Of a stretch of 64,000 bases of DNA, positions 48,431 to 57,009 are shown piece by piece (the stretch's first letter is position 1; each line of letters opens with the position of its first letter). Source of the stretch: Pseudoalteromonas sp. SMS1. GTDB lineage: Bacteria > Pseudomonadota > Gammaproteobacteria > Enterobacterales > Alteromonadaceae. Position numbers and translations under genes: made by a program. Under the pieces are notes generated by a model, which made no database searches, was not told the DNA's origin, and saw only the letters and a list, made by a program, of their open reading frames with translations. The DNA lies in contig NZ_JAKGBI010000005.1 of the NCBI RefSeq assembly GCF_021530565.1, positions 248,001-312,000 on the forward strand. The letters run 5' to 3'.

Positions 48431-48631
48431 CTATTTACTTGGCGAGAAACACAACCATCCAATTATGTAACCGACGATACATGGCCACGTAAACTTCAAA
48501 GCAAGTAAAACGAGTAACACCCTCACTAGCCACACAGGTAAGTCGAATCGCTTGGCAACTTGAATACAAACACCCGCCAATTTTTTCTTGGGTGCGTGTT
48601 GATATTGAGATTTGTAATATTGTGAATCCAT
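48431..48631 (-). CDS. PspC-domain protein
   Basis: 66 residues. The KKKLAGVCIQVAKRFDLPVW segment followed by LVRVLLVLLALKF and a second helix is the PspC domain. In E. coli PspC senses membrane stress and helps recruit PspA. This copy is minimal, without the C-terminal cytoplasmic part of E. coli PspC. Middle gene of the pspA-pspC-membrane protein operon, eight bases from each neighbour. Confidence 0.9.
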   Translation of the reverse strand: MDSQYYKSQYQHAPKKKLAGVCIQVAKRFDLPVWLVRVLLVLLALKFTWPCIVGYIIGWLCFSPSK

Positions 48632-48639
48632 ATTACCCC

Positions 48640-49332
48640 CTAATTCGCGGTTGTCGTGCGTGATGAAGTAGAAGCCAGTTTTTCCTTTAATGACTTTAAC
48701 GTAGCTTCTACTTTTTCATGTTTAAGCATTTCATTAAACGCACGCTTTGTGTGATTTGTTTGTGTTTCCGTTGTCTCATAGCTATCAACATTCGACTCGG
48801 CTTTTAACAGCTTTCTCTCCAACAATTCAAGTTGCGTAGCAACGCCTTGGATCGTCGGATTGTTCAATAGCGCTTTGATTTTAAGCCGTGCCAAAACGGC
48901 TTGCTCTTTCACCGGCTGTGATGAATATGGCTGGGTATTTAGGTGAATTTTCTCTTTAAGGTTCGAAATGTCACTGTCCAATTTCTCTATCGCCGCAGAC
49001 AGCTCACTCAACTGATGCTGTAAATGGTCAATAGAGTGCTCACACTTGTGCTTTTCTACGATTGCGGCTTTGGCCAGATCTTCTCTGTCCTTTTCCAGTG
49101 CATACTGTGCCTTGCTGTACCAATCTTGTGCTTGGTTAGTATGGTGTTTAACCTGTCTCTCTAGTGTTTTCTTTTCACAGATAAGCTTTGCTGACAACGC
49201 TCTGCACGAATCCAAAGCGTCTTGTAACGCTCGATAAGAGCATTGACGGGATTTGTTAGGGCACTCAGATTTATCTAAAAGTGCGTTGAATTCCGATTTG
49301 ATGAAATCTTCAATACGATTAATTAAAGCCAT
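48640..49332 (-). CDS. PspA/IM30-like membrane-associated protein
   Basis: 230 residues from ATG 49332 (MALINRIEDFIKSEFNALLD), preceded by AAAGGA eight bases upstream; a longer frame reaching 49377 lacks a site. The amphipathic N-terminal helix and long coiled coils (about 40-150 and 170-225, e.g. CEKKTLERQVKHHTNQAQDW) match PspA/IM30, which builds ESCRT-III-like assemblies on damaged inner membrane. Five or six cysteines in the first 75 residues are unusual for PspA. It heads the operon with the pspC-like gene. No PspF regulator is adjacent. Confidence 0.87.
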   Translation of the reverse strand: MALINRIEDFIKSEFNALLDKSECPNKSRQCSYRALQDALDSCRALSAKLICEKKTLERQVKHHTNQAQDWYSKAQYALEKDREDLAKAAIVEKHKCEHSIDHLQHQLSELSAAIEKLDSDISNLKEKIHLNTQPYSSQPVKEQAVLARLKIKALLNNPTIQGVATQLELLERKLLKAESNVDSYETTETQTNHTKRAFNEMLKHEKVEATLKSLKEKLASTSSRTTTAN

Positions 49333-49501
49333 AACATGTTCCTTTAAGACATATAATGACTTTAATATTCCAATCATTGTGCCAAATCAACAATCACAAT
49401 AATTTCAATAGCTTAGTTAAATACACTAAGCTTAATGTGGATTAGATATACAAAAATTTAGTAAAATTGGCCAATAAATAGCTTAATGGCCAATTGCAGT
49501 T

Positions 49502-50518
49502 TTAATTGTTCTCCGGCACAAATGTCAGTGCTTTTTCCATCACGTTGATGTCTGCATCTTTTTTATGCCCATTTTCAGAAAGATGGCGTCTAAAGCCCCT
49601 TGCACCTGGTTGGTTTTGAAATATCCCAAGCATATGTCTCGCAATGTGCCAAAAATTTGCGCCTCGGCTCATTTCCTGCTCAAAATAGTCATACATACTG
49701 CGTACAACTTCATGACGAGATTGGGTAAACGGTTTATCACCATATAGCTTCTCATCGACTTGAGATAATAAAAACGGGTTGCTATATGCTTCTCGGCCAA
49801 CCATAACTCCATCAATATGTGCTAAGTGATGTTGACATTCCTCAAGCGTTTTAACGCCACCATTGATACTGATATGGAGGTGTGGGTAATCCTGTTTTAG
49901 TTTGTAAACACGCGGATAATCAAGTGGAGGGATCTCACGGTTTTCTTTGGGACTTAAACCTTGCAACCACGCTTTACGAGCATGAATGATAAAGTCGTCG
50001 CACCCGATGTCATGCGACGCTTCAATTAAATCAGTCAAAAACTCGTATGAGTCTTGCTCATCAATACCAATGCGTGTTTTTACTGTAACGGGCACTGACA
50101 CTTCAGCCTTCATCGCCGCAACACAATCTGCGACCAACTTTGGCTCAGCCATTAGGCAAGCACCAAAACGACCATTTTGAACACGATCTGATGGACAGCC
50201 AACATTTAAATTAATTTCGTTATACCCATATTCTTGTGCACGTTTAGCACATTCCGCTAACGCTTTGGGATCTGAACCACCTAATTGTAATGCAACCGGC
50301 ATTTCATGGTTTCCAAAAGCGAGATAATCACCCTTTCCAAAGATGATAGCACCGGTGGTAATCATTTCAGTGTATAAAACAGCATGTTTACTTAGCTTGC
50401 GATGAAAAGTGCGACAATGCTTATCCGTCCAATCCAGCATCGGTGCAACGGAGAAGCGACGAAACGCCGAATTACTTGTATTTAGTGGGCTAACGCCTGA
50501 TTTATCTGAGTTATGCAT
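49502..50518 (-). CDS. dusA: tRNA-dihydrouridine(20/20a) synthase DusA
   Basis: 338 residues, full length. FMN-binding TIM barrel: [20 protein letters not shown], the active cysteine in [47 protein letters not shown] and [11 protein letters not shown]. It reduces U20/U20a in the tRNA D-loop with NADPH. dusA is a documented integration site for a family of prophages and islands using the 5' end of the gene; integrase remains lie just upstream here (50628-50783). The reading frame is intact. Confidence 0.97.
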   Translation of the reverse strand: MHNSDKSGVSPLNTSNSAFRRFSVAPMLDWTDKHCRTFHRKLSKHAVLYTEMITTGAIIFGKGDYLAFGNHEMPVALQLGGSDPKALAECAKRAQEYGYNEINLNVGCPSDRVQNGRFGACLMAEPKLVADCVAAMKAEVSVPVTVKTRIGIDEQDSYEFLTDLIEASHDIGCDDFIIHARKAWLQGLSPKENREIPPLDYPRVYKLKQDYPHLHISINGGVKTLEECQHHLAHIDGVMVGREAYSNPFLLSQVDEKLYGDKPFTQSRHEVVRSMYDYFEQEMSRGANFWHIARHMLGIFQNQPGARGFRRHLSENGHKKDADINVMEKALTFVPENN

Positions 50519-50569
50519 ACAACCTCAATCCGCCCCAACCCCCTTGAATTTGACTGAATTAGACACTAC

Positions 50570-50589
50570 AGTCACCCTATAGTCACCCT
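50570..50589. repeat. Tandem 9-bp repeat between dusA and the integrase remnant
   Basis: AGTCACCCT occurs at 50570-50578 and again at 50581-50589, an 11-base period, one helical turn. Position and spacing suit integrase arm-type or excisionase sites of a former element. A regulatory role for dusA cannot be excluded. Confidence 0.4.
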
Positions 50590-50627
50590 CAACTGGGTGG
50601 GACAAATCAACATCTTAGGGATTAGAA

Positions 50628-50783
50628 ATGGCATCGTTTAGAATTGAAAAACGAAAATTAAAATCTGGCGAAGCACGCTATAAATGCATAGTTCGCGAGA
50701 AATCCAAGGGCGTAATTATACACAACGAAAGTAAAACTTTCAGTAAAAAAGCCAATGCTTTCTTACTGAATAAGTGTAACTGA
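50628..50783 (+). pseudogene. Truncated tyrosine-integrase N-terminal (Arm DNA-binding) fragment
   Basis: A 51-codon frame, ATG at 50628. Residues 1-44 (MASFRIEKRKLKSGEARY, then CIVREKSKGV and NESKTFSKKANA) follow the start of phage-type tyrosine integrases: a strand-turn-strand Arm-binding domain. Intact proteins continue into a core-binding domain; here the match stops after about residue 44 and the frame closes at TGA. No core-binding or catalytic R-H-R-Y part is found downstream. Located 109 bases from the dusA 5' end, the hotspot used by this class of integrase. Probably what remains of an excised or decayed island. Based on pattern recognition without alignment. Confidence 0.65.
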
Positions 50784-50921
50784 CAGCCAAGATAAGGGGA
50801 ACTTAAGCATCTTCCTTTAGGCATCCACCAAAAGATGCCGATAGCAAAGCAACACAGTGCAGAGATGAACTCGCTGCTTAACCTTTTTGCATTTTACCTG
50901 AGTATGCAGAAGCCTCTTCTA

Positions 50922-51485
50922 TCACTTAACAAGTTCTTTATAGCTGTCGAACTTCGTTTTTATCATCAATTTAATTGAGTAAATAGCGATTACCATAAAT
51001 GCCATAATATTAATGACCATGACAGAAAATTGGTATAGCGGTGATAATCCATTAAAGTCAAAGTAACCTCTCGCCACTAACTGCATCATATGTAAGGACA
51101 CCGAAAACATGGCAAGATAACCAATACTTTTTGCCACTCTAGAGAATAAGCATCCCCTGATAGAGTGAAGAATATAAAGAGTCGCCATAAATGACGCCAT
51201 GATCACTAGCTTAGAAAAGTAAAAAACACGTCTGAGTGCAAACTTTTCCATCGGAAGTGACATAATGTATGCACTGGTTTCCACACCTATAAAATAGAAG
51301 AGGAGAGTACATAAGGCGGTTAAAAAACAAGAATGAAGCTCATGGTCATCGATCGTTTTTAAACTATCTTTTCCACCGAAAAATAAACTAAATCTGTGCT
51401 TCCAAAATTTAAGTATTAAAAAGCAAATGATAAGTAGCTCAAAAAACCTAATTAACCATCCCAAATTATAGAAAAATTCATTCAT
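50922..51485 (-). CDS. Five-segment membrane protein following the peptide gene
   Basis: 187 residues. Hydrophobic segments at about 7-27, 52-72, 85-107, 117-137 and 145-168, with polar loops containing GGKDSLKTIDDHELHSC. No recognised family. It starts 44 bases after the stop of the small double-glycine-leader peptide gene, in the same direction with no terminator between, so the two probably form an operon. By analogy with bacteriocin loci an immunity or partner role is possible, but this is inference. It lies in the interval between the integrase remnant and galE, likely accessory DNA. Confidence 0.75.
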   Translation of the reverse strand: MNEFFYNLGWLIRFFELLIICFLILKFWKHRFSLFFGGKDSLKTIDDHELHSCFLTALCTLLFYFIGVETSAYIMSLPMEKFALRRVFYFSKLVIMASFMATLYILHSIRGCLFSRVAKSIGYLAMFSVSLHMMQLVARGYFDFNGLSPLYQFSVMVINIMAFMVIAIYSIKLMIKTKFDSYKELVK

Positions 51486-51529
51486 GTCTTACCTTCCACG
51501 ACTCCTTTCAACTCTGGACGATATGCTGA

Positions 51530-51670
51530 CTAGGAAACCTTATTATAGTCTGAAACTTTGACTCTCATTGCTTGAGGCGGCTCAGGTGAATCTGAACTTG
51601 CGCTTCCGCCTTTTATATTTGTTAATTGCTGAGTTGACAGTTGTTTCAGCTTTACTTTTTTTATCTTCAT
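51530..51670 (-). CDS. Small peptide precursor with double-glycine leader
   Basis: 46 residues, ATG at 51670 with AAGGA nine bases upstream, stop TAG at 51530-51532. The first 22 residues, MKIKKVKLKQLSTQQLTNI then KGG, have the basic start, the L-x-x-x-Q-L-x-x-I spacing and the terminal Gly-Gly of leaders cleaved by C39-peptidase ABC transporters. The 24-residue remainder starts SASSDSPEPPQAM and ends SDYNKVS: Ser/Pro-rich, no Cys, so not a lanthipeptide. Candidate bacteriocin, signal peptide or RiPP core. The transporter or protease is not in the window. The membrane-protein gene follows in the same transcript. Too short for most gene callers. Confidence 0.68.
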   Translation of the reverse strand: MKIKKVKLKQLSTQQLTNIKGGSASSDSPEPPQAMRVKVSDYNKVS

Positions 51671-51698
51671 TACGTAAGTTCCTTATAATAAAATTATT

Positions 51699-51728
51699 AA
51701 TATAAAATAACCACATTTTTTTACACAA
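51699..51728 (-). promoter_or_regulatory. Possible promoter of the peptide gene
   Basis: On the minus strand, TTGTGT (51728-51723) and TATATT (51704-51699) are spaced 18 bases, upstream of the ATG at 51670. The region is very AT-rich, so chance matches are likely. Confidence 0.3.
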
Positions 51729-51874
51729 ATGCAAAAAACACCCATAGAACCTTAACATCATGGGGAAAGGTACTGGATGAGGTATTGTACAATTCGAACC
51801 TGCAAATTTTAACAGTCGCAGGTCCAACAAAGCGATATACAGAATAGTGCAATAGCAGAGTTTAATTGTCTAAT

Positions 51875-52891
51875 TTACGAACGATATCCCTGCGGATTAT
51901 TTTTTTGCCAGTTCCAAGAATCAATCATCATTTGATCAATACCTCTTTCTGCTTTCCAACCTAATTCTCTATAGGCTTTTTCTGGTTCCGCATAACAAGC
52001 TGCAATATCACCTTCTCTTCGAGGTTTAATTTCATAGCAAATTGATTTAGAGGCGGCTTTTTCAAATGCCTTGACCATGTCGAGCACGGAGTAGCCATTA
52101 CCAGTGCCCAGATTGTAGATATGGACGCCATTGTCTGCTGTCAGTTTCGACATAGCTTTTAGGTGCCCCAGCGCTAAATCAACCACATGAATATAGTCTC
52201 TGACACCTGTACCATCTGGCGTATCATAATCATCACCAAAGATACCCAAGCAGGCTAATTTGCCCACCGCCACTTGAGTGATATAAGGTAATAAATTATT
52301 TGGGATCCCGTTAGGGTCTTCACCAATCAACCCTGAACAATGCGCGCCAACCGGATTAAAATAACGCAGAATTGCAATGGACCAACGAGGATCTGATTCC
52401 GCAAGATCTTTCAAAATCAGCTCAACCATCAATTTTGACGTACCGTACGGGTTGGTAGTACCACCGGTAGGAAAATCTTCTCTAATCGGTAAACTGGCTG
52501 GATCACCGTACACAGTCGCAGACGAACTAAATACGATCTGGAATACATTCGCCGCACGCATGGCGTTTAATAATGTTAGCGTACCTTGTACATTGTTTTG
52601 ATAATACTCGATAGGCTTAACAACAGACTCACCAACAGCTTTCAGTCCAGCAAAATGAATGACCTGTTCGATTTCATGCGCAGCAAAGACTGTATCAAGA
52701 AACTTTCTATCTAAGATATCCCCTTGATAAAACGTCACCTCACACCCAGTGATCTCAGAAACTCTTTTTAATGCGATCTCTGAAGAATTAACTAAGTTAT
52801 CGATTACAATAACTTCATCACCTTGAGCCAAAAGCTCTAAAACAGTGTGTGAGCCAATATAACCTGCACCACCAGTTACTAAAACAACCAT
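51875..52891 (-). CDS. galE: UDP-glucose 4-epimerase GalE
   Basis: 338 residues, standard length. SDR fold with NAD motif [25 protein letters not shown] with catalytic Ser, and YxxxK in [11 protein letters not shown]; ends near [17 protein letters not shown]. Interconverts UDP-glucose and UDP-galactose, feeding lipopolysaccharide or capsule. It stands alone, not in a gal operon. It marks the end of the accessory interval behind dusA. Confidence 0.97.
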   Translation of the reverse strand: MVVLVTGGAGYIGSHTVLELLAQGDEVIVIDNLVNSSEIALKRVSEITGCEVTFYQGDILDRKFLDTVFAAHEIEQVIHFAGLKAVGESVVKPIEYYQNNVQGTLTLLNAMRAANVFQIVFSSSATVYGDPASLPIREDFPTGGTTNPYGTSKLMVELILKDLAESDPRWSIAILRYFNPVGAHCSGLIGEDPNGIPNNLLPYITQVAVGKLACLGIFGDDYDTPDGTGVRDYIHVVDLALGHLKAMSKLTADNGVHIYNLGTGNGYSVLDMVKAFEKAASKSICYEIKPRREGDIAACYAEPEKAYRELGWKAERGIDQMMIDSWNWQKNNPQGYRS

Positions 52892-52965
52892 GTTTACCTT
52901 ACTAAATTTAATGAATTTACTTACGCAATTTGTGCACTTATGAAATTACATGTGTACGTGAGGGT

Positions 52966-53832
52966 TCACTGACTACATACAAAAGCAAGCACACCTTCAT
53001 TATAACTTAGTCGTGTGATATTTGCCGTACAATAATCTTGTAGATTCCGCCACAAATTAACACGCTTGGGCTCATCTAAAGTTCTGGTAAAAATCCGATT
53101 ACCAATGGCATAGGCGATTGTGTCTGAGTCTAGCCAAGTATAATCACGGACTTGGGACGGCAAAGCAAAATGATTACTCACTGACTGCAATTGGCTGGAA
53201 TAAGTCGCAAACCAGTGGGTGTTATTTTCAGTGTAAGTAAAACTGTAAATATCTTTTTGAGCATTATAAGCGAGACTGCGGCCAATCTCACTAGCAACAA
53301 GCTTGGGCAAATGTCCATTTAAATCTGTAAACTGTAATGTGTGAGGGGTACCAAGAATAAACATCATTACGTCGAGATTTTTGCCCCATACATGATAACC
53401 AACAGGTTCTATATGCTCAAAAATACGTGATGGCGGTACGGTGCCATCGCTGGGGTAAAACCAAAGTTTTTGCGCGCCAGAAGGCTCCACGACAATTGCA
53501 GATATTCCCTCTCCATGAGGATACAATGTCGGTGAATACTCCGAAACTGGTGTATTGGTCAAATTGACATGCATTTTGTCTGAAAAAGTATACAAAAATA
53601 AATCTGTTTGCGTCCCTTGTTCCCCTTTTACTTCTTTTGTGTAATAGACCCCATTAGTTGTCACCAAAGGTTGGTTATGATACGAGTCTGAAGCTGTTAA
53701 GGGCTTAACAATAAAGCTATTTTCAGACTCTGAAGCGAGCCAGATTTGACTTTTTGGCATAGCAGCCTGCACCGTAAAAATCGTAAATAAACAACTTATG
53801 CTCAGCGCCTTGAGGGTTTTTATTATCATCAT
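52966..53832 (-). CDS. Secreted beta-propeller-like protein, unknown
   Basis: 288 residues with start at 53832 (MMIIKTLKALSISCLF), preceded by AAGGA on the minus strand; the frame extends 52 codons further upstream without a signal or site. A signal peptide ends near FTVQAAM. The mature part has repeated strands such as SQIWLASESENSF, PSGAQKLWFYPSDG and KDIYSFTYTENN, resembling TolB/PD40-type propeller blades, with no catalytic motif. Probably periplasmic. The C-terminus DYCTANIT...FVCSQ may hold a disulfide. Confidence 0.72.
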   Translation of the reverse strand: MMIIKTLKALSISCLFTIFTVQAAMPKSQIWLASESENSFIVKPLTASDSYHNQPLVTTNGVYYTKEVKGEQGTQTDLFLYTFSDKMHVNLTNTPVSEYSPTLYPHGEGISAIVVEPSGAQKLWFYPSDGTVPPSRIFEHIEPVGYHVWGKNLDVMMFILGTPHTLQFTDLNGHLPKLVASEIGRSLAYNAQKDIYSFTYTENNTHWFATYSSQLQSVSNHFALPSQVRDYTWLDSDTIAYAIGNRIFTRTLDEPKRVNLWRNLQDYCTANITRLSYNEGVLAFVCSQ

Positions 53833-54086
53833 GCATCCTTTTTTATTTTTGATCTTACTAGGAGGAGACGTAAAAACCAATAATTTGTCATACCTAAGTG
53901 TACAAAGGTGAAATAGGCAATTTAAGCGCTTGCGAATTTCTCCTCTTCCAGTAACATCGATGACCACTAGGTCAGAAAAACTCATCATTTTCTCGCCTAG
54001 ACATGCATATTAGAAATGAATAATTTCAACACAAGAATTGCTATGTAATAATTTTTTATTTCCAGATAACTTTCATTGAGGTTTCG

Positions 54087-54986
54087 ATGTCACAACAACA
54101 CCCAATCATCGCGATTACTGGTAGTTCAGGTGCCGGCACAACCACAACAACCAATGCCATTAAGCATATTTTTCGAAGCCTTGATGCTAAAGCTGCATTT
54201 GTAGAAGGTGACAGCTTTCACAGGTATACACGCCCTGAAATGGACAAGTTAAAACGGGAAGCTCTTCAAGAGGGTAAGCATTTAAGCTACTTTGGCCAGC
54301 AGGCAAACGACTTTGAAGCGTTAGAAGAACTGTTTGCAAGTTATGGTAAAAGCGGGAACGGAAAAATACGTAAGTACTTACATACATTTGACGATGCCGT
54401 GCCTTATAATCAACTACCCGGTACGTTTACGCCTTATCAAGATCTAGAACAAAATACAGATATGCTGTTCTATGAAGGGTTACATGGTGGCGTCGTATCA
54501 GAACAACACAATGTGGCCAAACACGTTGATCTACTTATTGGCATGGTGCCAATCATAAACTTAGAATGGATCCAGAAACTTATTCGCGACACCCATGAAC
54601 GTGGCCATTCTAGAGAAGCCGTAATGACGTCTATTGTTCGCAGTATGGATGATTATATCAACCATATCACACCCCAGTTTTCTCGTACCCACATCAATTT
54701 CCAACGCGTTCCCACCGTAGATACTTCCAACCCCTTTAGTGCGAAAGATATTCCCTCATTAGATGAGAGTTTTGTTGTGATTCGCTTTCGCGGAATTGAA
54801 GATGTCGACTTCCCTTACTACTTACAAATGATCGAAGGTAGTTTTATGTCTAGGGTAAATACCTTAGTAGTGCCAGGGGGGAAAATGGGGCTGGCAATGG
54901 AGTTGGTATTAACGCCGCTGATTAAAGACTTGCTCATTAAAAAACGCGCCTACGAAAATTTAGCACCAACTGATCTGCCAATTTAA
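54087..54986 (+). CDS. prkB: Phosphoribulokinase-like protein (PrkB)
   Basis: 299 residues. P-loop ITGSSGAGTTTTT near the start, then FVEGDSFHRYTRPEMD, LFYEGLHGG and DTHERGHS, the phosphoribulokinase/uridine kinase family. E. coli PrkB is the closest known pattern; it occurs in bacteria without a Calvin cycle and its real substrate is not settled. No rubisco genes are in the window. The Shine-Dalgarno TTGAGG precedes the ATG. Confidence 0.9.
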   Translation: MSQQHPIIAITGSSGAGTTTTTNAIKHIFRSLDAKAAFVEGDSFHRYTRPEMDKLKREALQEGKHLSYFGQQANDFEALEELFASYGKSGNGKIRKYLHTFDDAVPYNQLPGTFTPYQDLEQNTDMLFYEGLHGGVVSEQHNVAKHVDLLIGMVPIINLEWIQKLIRDTHERGHSREAVMTSIVRSMDDYINHITPQFSRTHINFQRVPTVDTSNPFSAKDIPSLDESFVVIRFRGIEDVDFPYYLQMIEGSFMSRVNTLVVPGGKMGLAMELVLTPLIKDLLIKKRAYENLAPTDLPI

Positions 54987-55047
54987 TTTGCATCACCCTT
55001 ACAGAGGTCAGTACACTAGCCACAAACAGCAGCAATAAGAAAATACT

Positions 55048-55578
55048 ATGATCAAGGTGCTTGTAGGGTCAAAAAACCCCGTAAAAATAAACGCCGCTAA
55101 AACAATATTCCAACGCTACTTTCCCGACACCAAGATTTTGTGTGAAGGTCTGCATGCACCAAGTGGAGTCGCCGATCAACCTTTAGGCGAGGCAGACACA
55201 CTTGCTGGCGCAGAAAATAGAGTGGCCTACTTAAAAGCCAACCATCATGCAGATTTTTACTGTGCGATGGAAGGTGGTGCAGCTCAATTTAAGTATGGCG
55301 CAGCCACGTTTGCGTTTGTTGTAATTGCTAACCACCAGCAATCTATTGTTGGGCGCAGTTGTAATTTACCGCTGCCCAATCACATATATACCGCCCTTGA
55401 GCAAGGCGAAGAGTTAGGCCACGTCATGGACCGAGTGTTTAATACCTCGAATATCAAACAACAAGGTGGCGCAATCGGCTTGCTGACCAATAATTTGGCG
55501 ACGCGAGAAAGCGCTTATACACAAGCGCTTACACTCGCGATGGCGCCCTTTATACACCAAGAGCTCTATAACTCATGA
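55048..55578 (+). CDS. yjjX: Inosine/xanthosine triphosphatase YjjX
   Basis: 176 residues. NTPase fold with VGSKNPVKINAAK at the start, GVADQPLGEADTLAGAENR and YCAMEGGAA, the YjjX signatures. It removes deaminated nucleotides ITP/XTP (broad NTP house-cleaning). Its last four bases overlap the following yjjG gene (ATGA), so translation is coupled in a nucleotide-sanitising pair. Confidence 0.94.
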   Translation: MIKVLVGSKNPVKINAAKTIFQRYFPDTKILCEGLHAPSGVADQPLGEADTLAGAENRVAYLKANHHADFYCAMEGGAAQFKYGAATFAFVVIANHQQSIVGRSCNLPLPNHIYTALEQGEELGHVMDRVFNTSNIKQQGGAIGLLTNNLATRESAYTQALTLAMAPFIHQELYNS

Positions 55579-56249
55579 AATATACCCATATTCTTTTCGA
55601 TGCGGATGAAACACTCTTTCACTTTGATGCCTATTTAGGTCTTAAAACGCTGTTTGCACAGTATGATATTGACTTTAGCCGCGAAGATTTTGCTGACTAT
55701 CAACAGGTAAATGCACCTCTTTGGGTACAGTATCAAGAAGGGGAAATTGACGCACATACATTACAAGTGACGCGCTTTACACAGTGGGCTAACAAGCTCG
55801 CGGTATCACCAGAAACATTGAATACCGGCTTTTTAAACTCAATGGCACAGATCTGCTCTCCATTACCTGGCGCAGAAGCACTTTTAACGGCATTAAGCCC
55901 CAGCGCCTCTTTAAGCATTATTACCAATGGTTTCAGCGCATTACAAAAAAAACGCCTAAACAAAACCGGCTTTAGCCATTTCTTTGATCAGGTTGTTATT
56001 TCTGAACAAGTCGGTGTCGCAAAGCCTGATCCTCAAGTTTTTGAGCACACGTTTGAGTTGCTGGGAAATCCCGATAAAAGCCATGTATTAATGGTGGGGG
56101 ATACGCCGAAGAGCGACATTCTTGGCGCCAATCGATTTGGTATAGATAGCTGTTGGCTGCAACATGAAGGAAAAGTCTGTCCTACAGATATCAACCCAAC
56201 TTATCAGGTCAACTCACTTAGCGCACTACAGACTCTACTGTTTTCCTAG
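55575..56249 (+). CDS. yjjG: Pyrimidine 5'-nucleotidase YjjG (HAD family)
   Basis: 224 residues. HAD motifs in order: DxDxT as FDADETLFHFD, Thr in SIITNGFSALQKKRL, Lys in GVAKPDPQVF and the acidic pair in MVGDTPKSDILGA. It dephosphorylates UMP, dUMP, dTMP and oxidised analogues. The start ATG lies inside the yjjX stop region, an operonic pair. Convergent with rlmB. Confidence 0.93.
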   Translation: MKYTHILFDADETLFHFDAYLGLKTLFAQYDIDFSREDFADYQQVNAPLWVQYQEGEIDAHTLQVTRFTQWANKLAVSPETLNTGFLNSMAQICSPLPGAEALLTALSPSASLSIITNGFSALQKKRLNKTGFSHFFDQVVISEQVGVAKPDPQVFEHTFELLGNPDKSHVLMVGDTPKSDILGANRFGIDSCWLQHEGKVCPTDINPTYQVNSLSALQTLLFS

Positions 56250-56268
56250 AGCCTGTAGTGATTTAAAG

Positions 56269-57006
56269 TTATAGCTGACGTTGACGCAGCACTTCAAATA
56301 AACACACGCCAGTTGCCACGGAAACATTTAGGCTTGACACAGTACCAACCATTGGAATTTTCACGAGCAAATCACAGTGCTCTCTCGTCAATCTACGCAT
56401 ACCGTCGCCTTCAGCGCCCATTACGATTGCAATTGGCCCTTTCAAATCAGAGGTAAATATTTCGCTGTCTGTTTCGCCAGCAGTCCCCACGACCCATACG
56501 CCCGCATCTTTTATTTCACGCAATGTTCTTGCAAGATTCGTCACTTGGATCAGAGGTACCGTTTCAGCAGCACCACAGGCCACTTTGCGGGCAGTTCCAT
56601 TGAGCTTAGCTGACTTATCTTTCGGTACTATCACCGCATGGACACCTGCTGCATCCGCACTCCGTAAGCATGCCCCCAAATTATGCGGATCCGTAACACC
56701 GTCAAGTACTAGGAAAAATGGCGCTTCGTTGGCATCAATAATGGCTTTTAGATCATTTTCATTCAACGTTTTTGGAGCTTTCACATTGGCAATAATACCC
56801 TGATGTTGTTCACCCTTGGCTTTGTTGTCCAGCGCTTTTCTTTGCATAAATTGCACTGAAATACCAAACCTGCGAGCTTCATTGACAACCGCACTTAAAC
56901 GTTTGTCGTCTCGCCCTTTTAACGCGTAGATTTCCAAAAATCGCTCTGGCTCTTTCGCCAAAATGGCTTCAATAGAGTGAAAGCCAAAAATTAATTCATT
57001 ACTCAA
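56269..57006 (-). CDS. rlmB: 23S rRNA (Gm2251) 2'-O-methyltransferase RlmB
   Basis: 245 residues. An N-terminal L30e-like substrate domain ([20 protein letters not shown]) precedes the SpoU knot fold with motifs [30 protein letters not shown] and [15 protein letters not shown]. It methylates G2251 in the ribosomal P loop. It follows rnr by three bases, the usual gammaproteobacterial order. Confidence 0.97.
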   Translation of the reverse strand: MSNELIFGFHSIEAILAKEPERFLEIYALKGRDDKRLSAVVNEARRFGISVQFMQRKALDNKAKGEQHQGIIANVKAPKTLNENDLKAIIDANEAPFFLVLDGVTDPHNLGACLRSADAAGVHAVIVPKDKSAKLNGTARKVACGAAETVPLIQVTNLARTLREIKDAGVWVVGTAGETDSEIFTSDLKGPIAIVMGAEGDGMRRLTREHCDLLVKIPMVGTVSSLNVSVATGVCLFEVLRQRQL

Positions 57007-57009
57007 ATC

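Noticed and set aside
50865..50960. Short plus-strand frame after the integrase relic (starting MNSLLNLFAFYL)
   Set aside because: It overlaps the 3' end of the membrane-protein gene and lacks a Shine-Dalgarno.
51795..51825. Hairpin ACCTGC/GCAGGT downstream of galE
   Set aside because: The 6-bp stem with a 14-base loop and no T-run does not make a convincing terminator or att site.
51582..51830. 82-codon minus-strand open frame overlapping the peptide gene
   Set aside because: It has no Shine-Dalgarno and no protein-like pattern, and it lies in a different frame from the well-supported 46-codon gene at 51530-51670.
50519..51874. Second copy of the dusA 5' coding sequence (attR) beyond the integrase relic
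   Set aside because: I scanned for the dusA start-region core and close variants and found no duplicate, so no attachment site is reported.
53833..53988. 52-codon upstream extension of the propeller-like gene
   Set aside because: The extension precedes a good signal peptide with its own AAGGA site and has no protein-like content; the start at 53832 is preferred.
54087..54986. Calvin-cycle phosphoribulokinase
   Set aside because: The sequence fits the PrkB group found in non-autotrophs and no rubisco or other Calvin genes are near.
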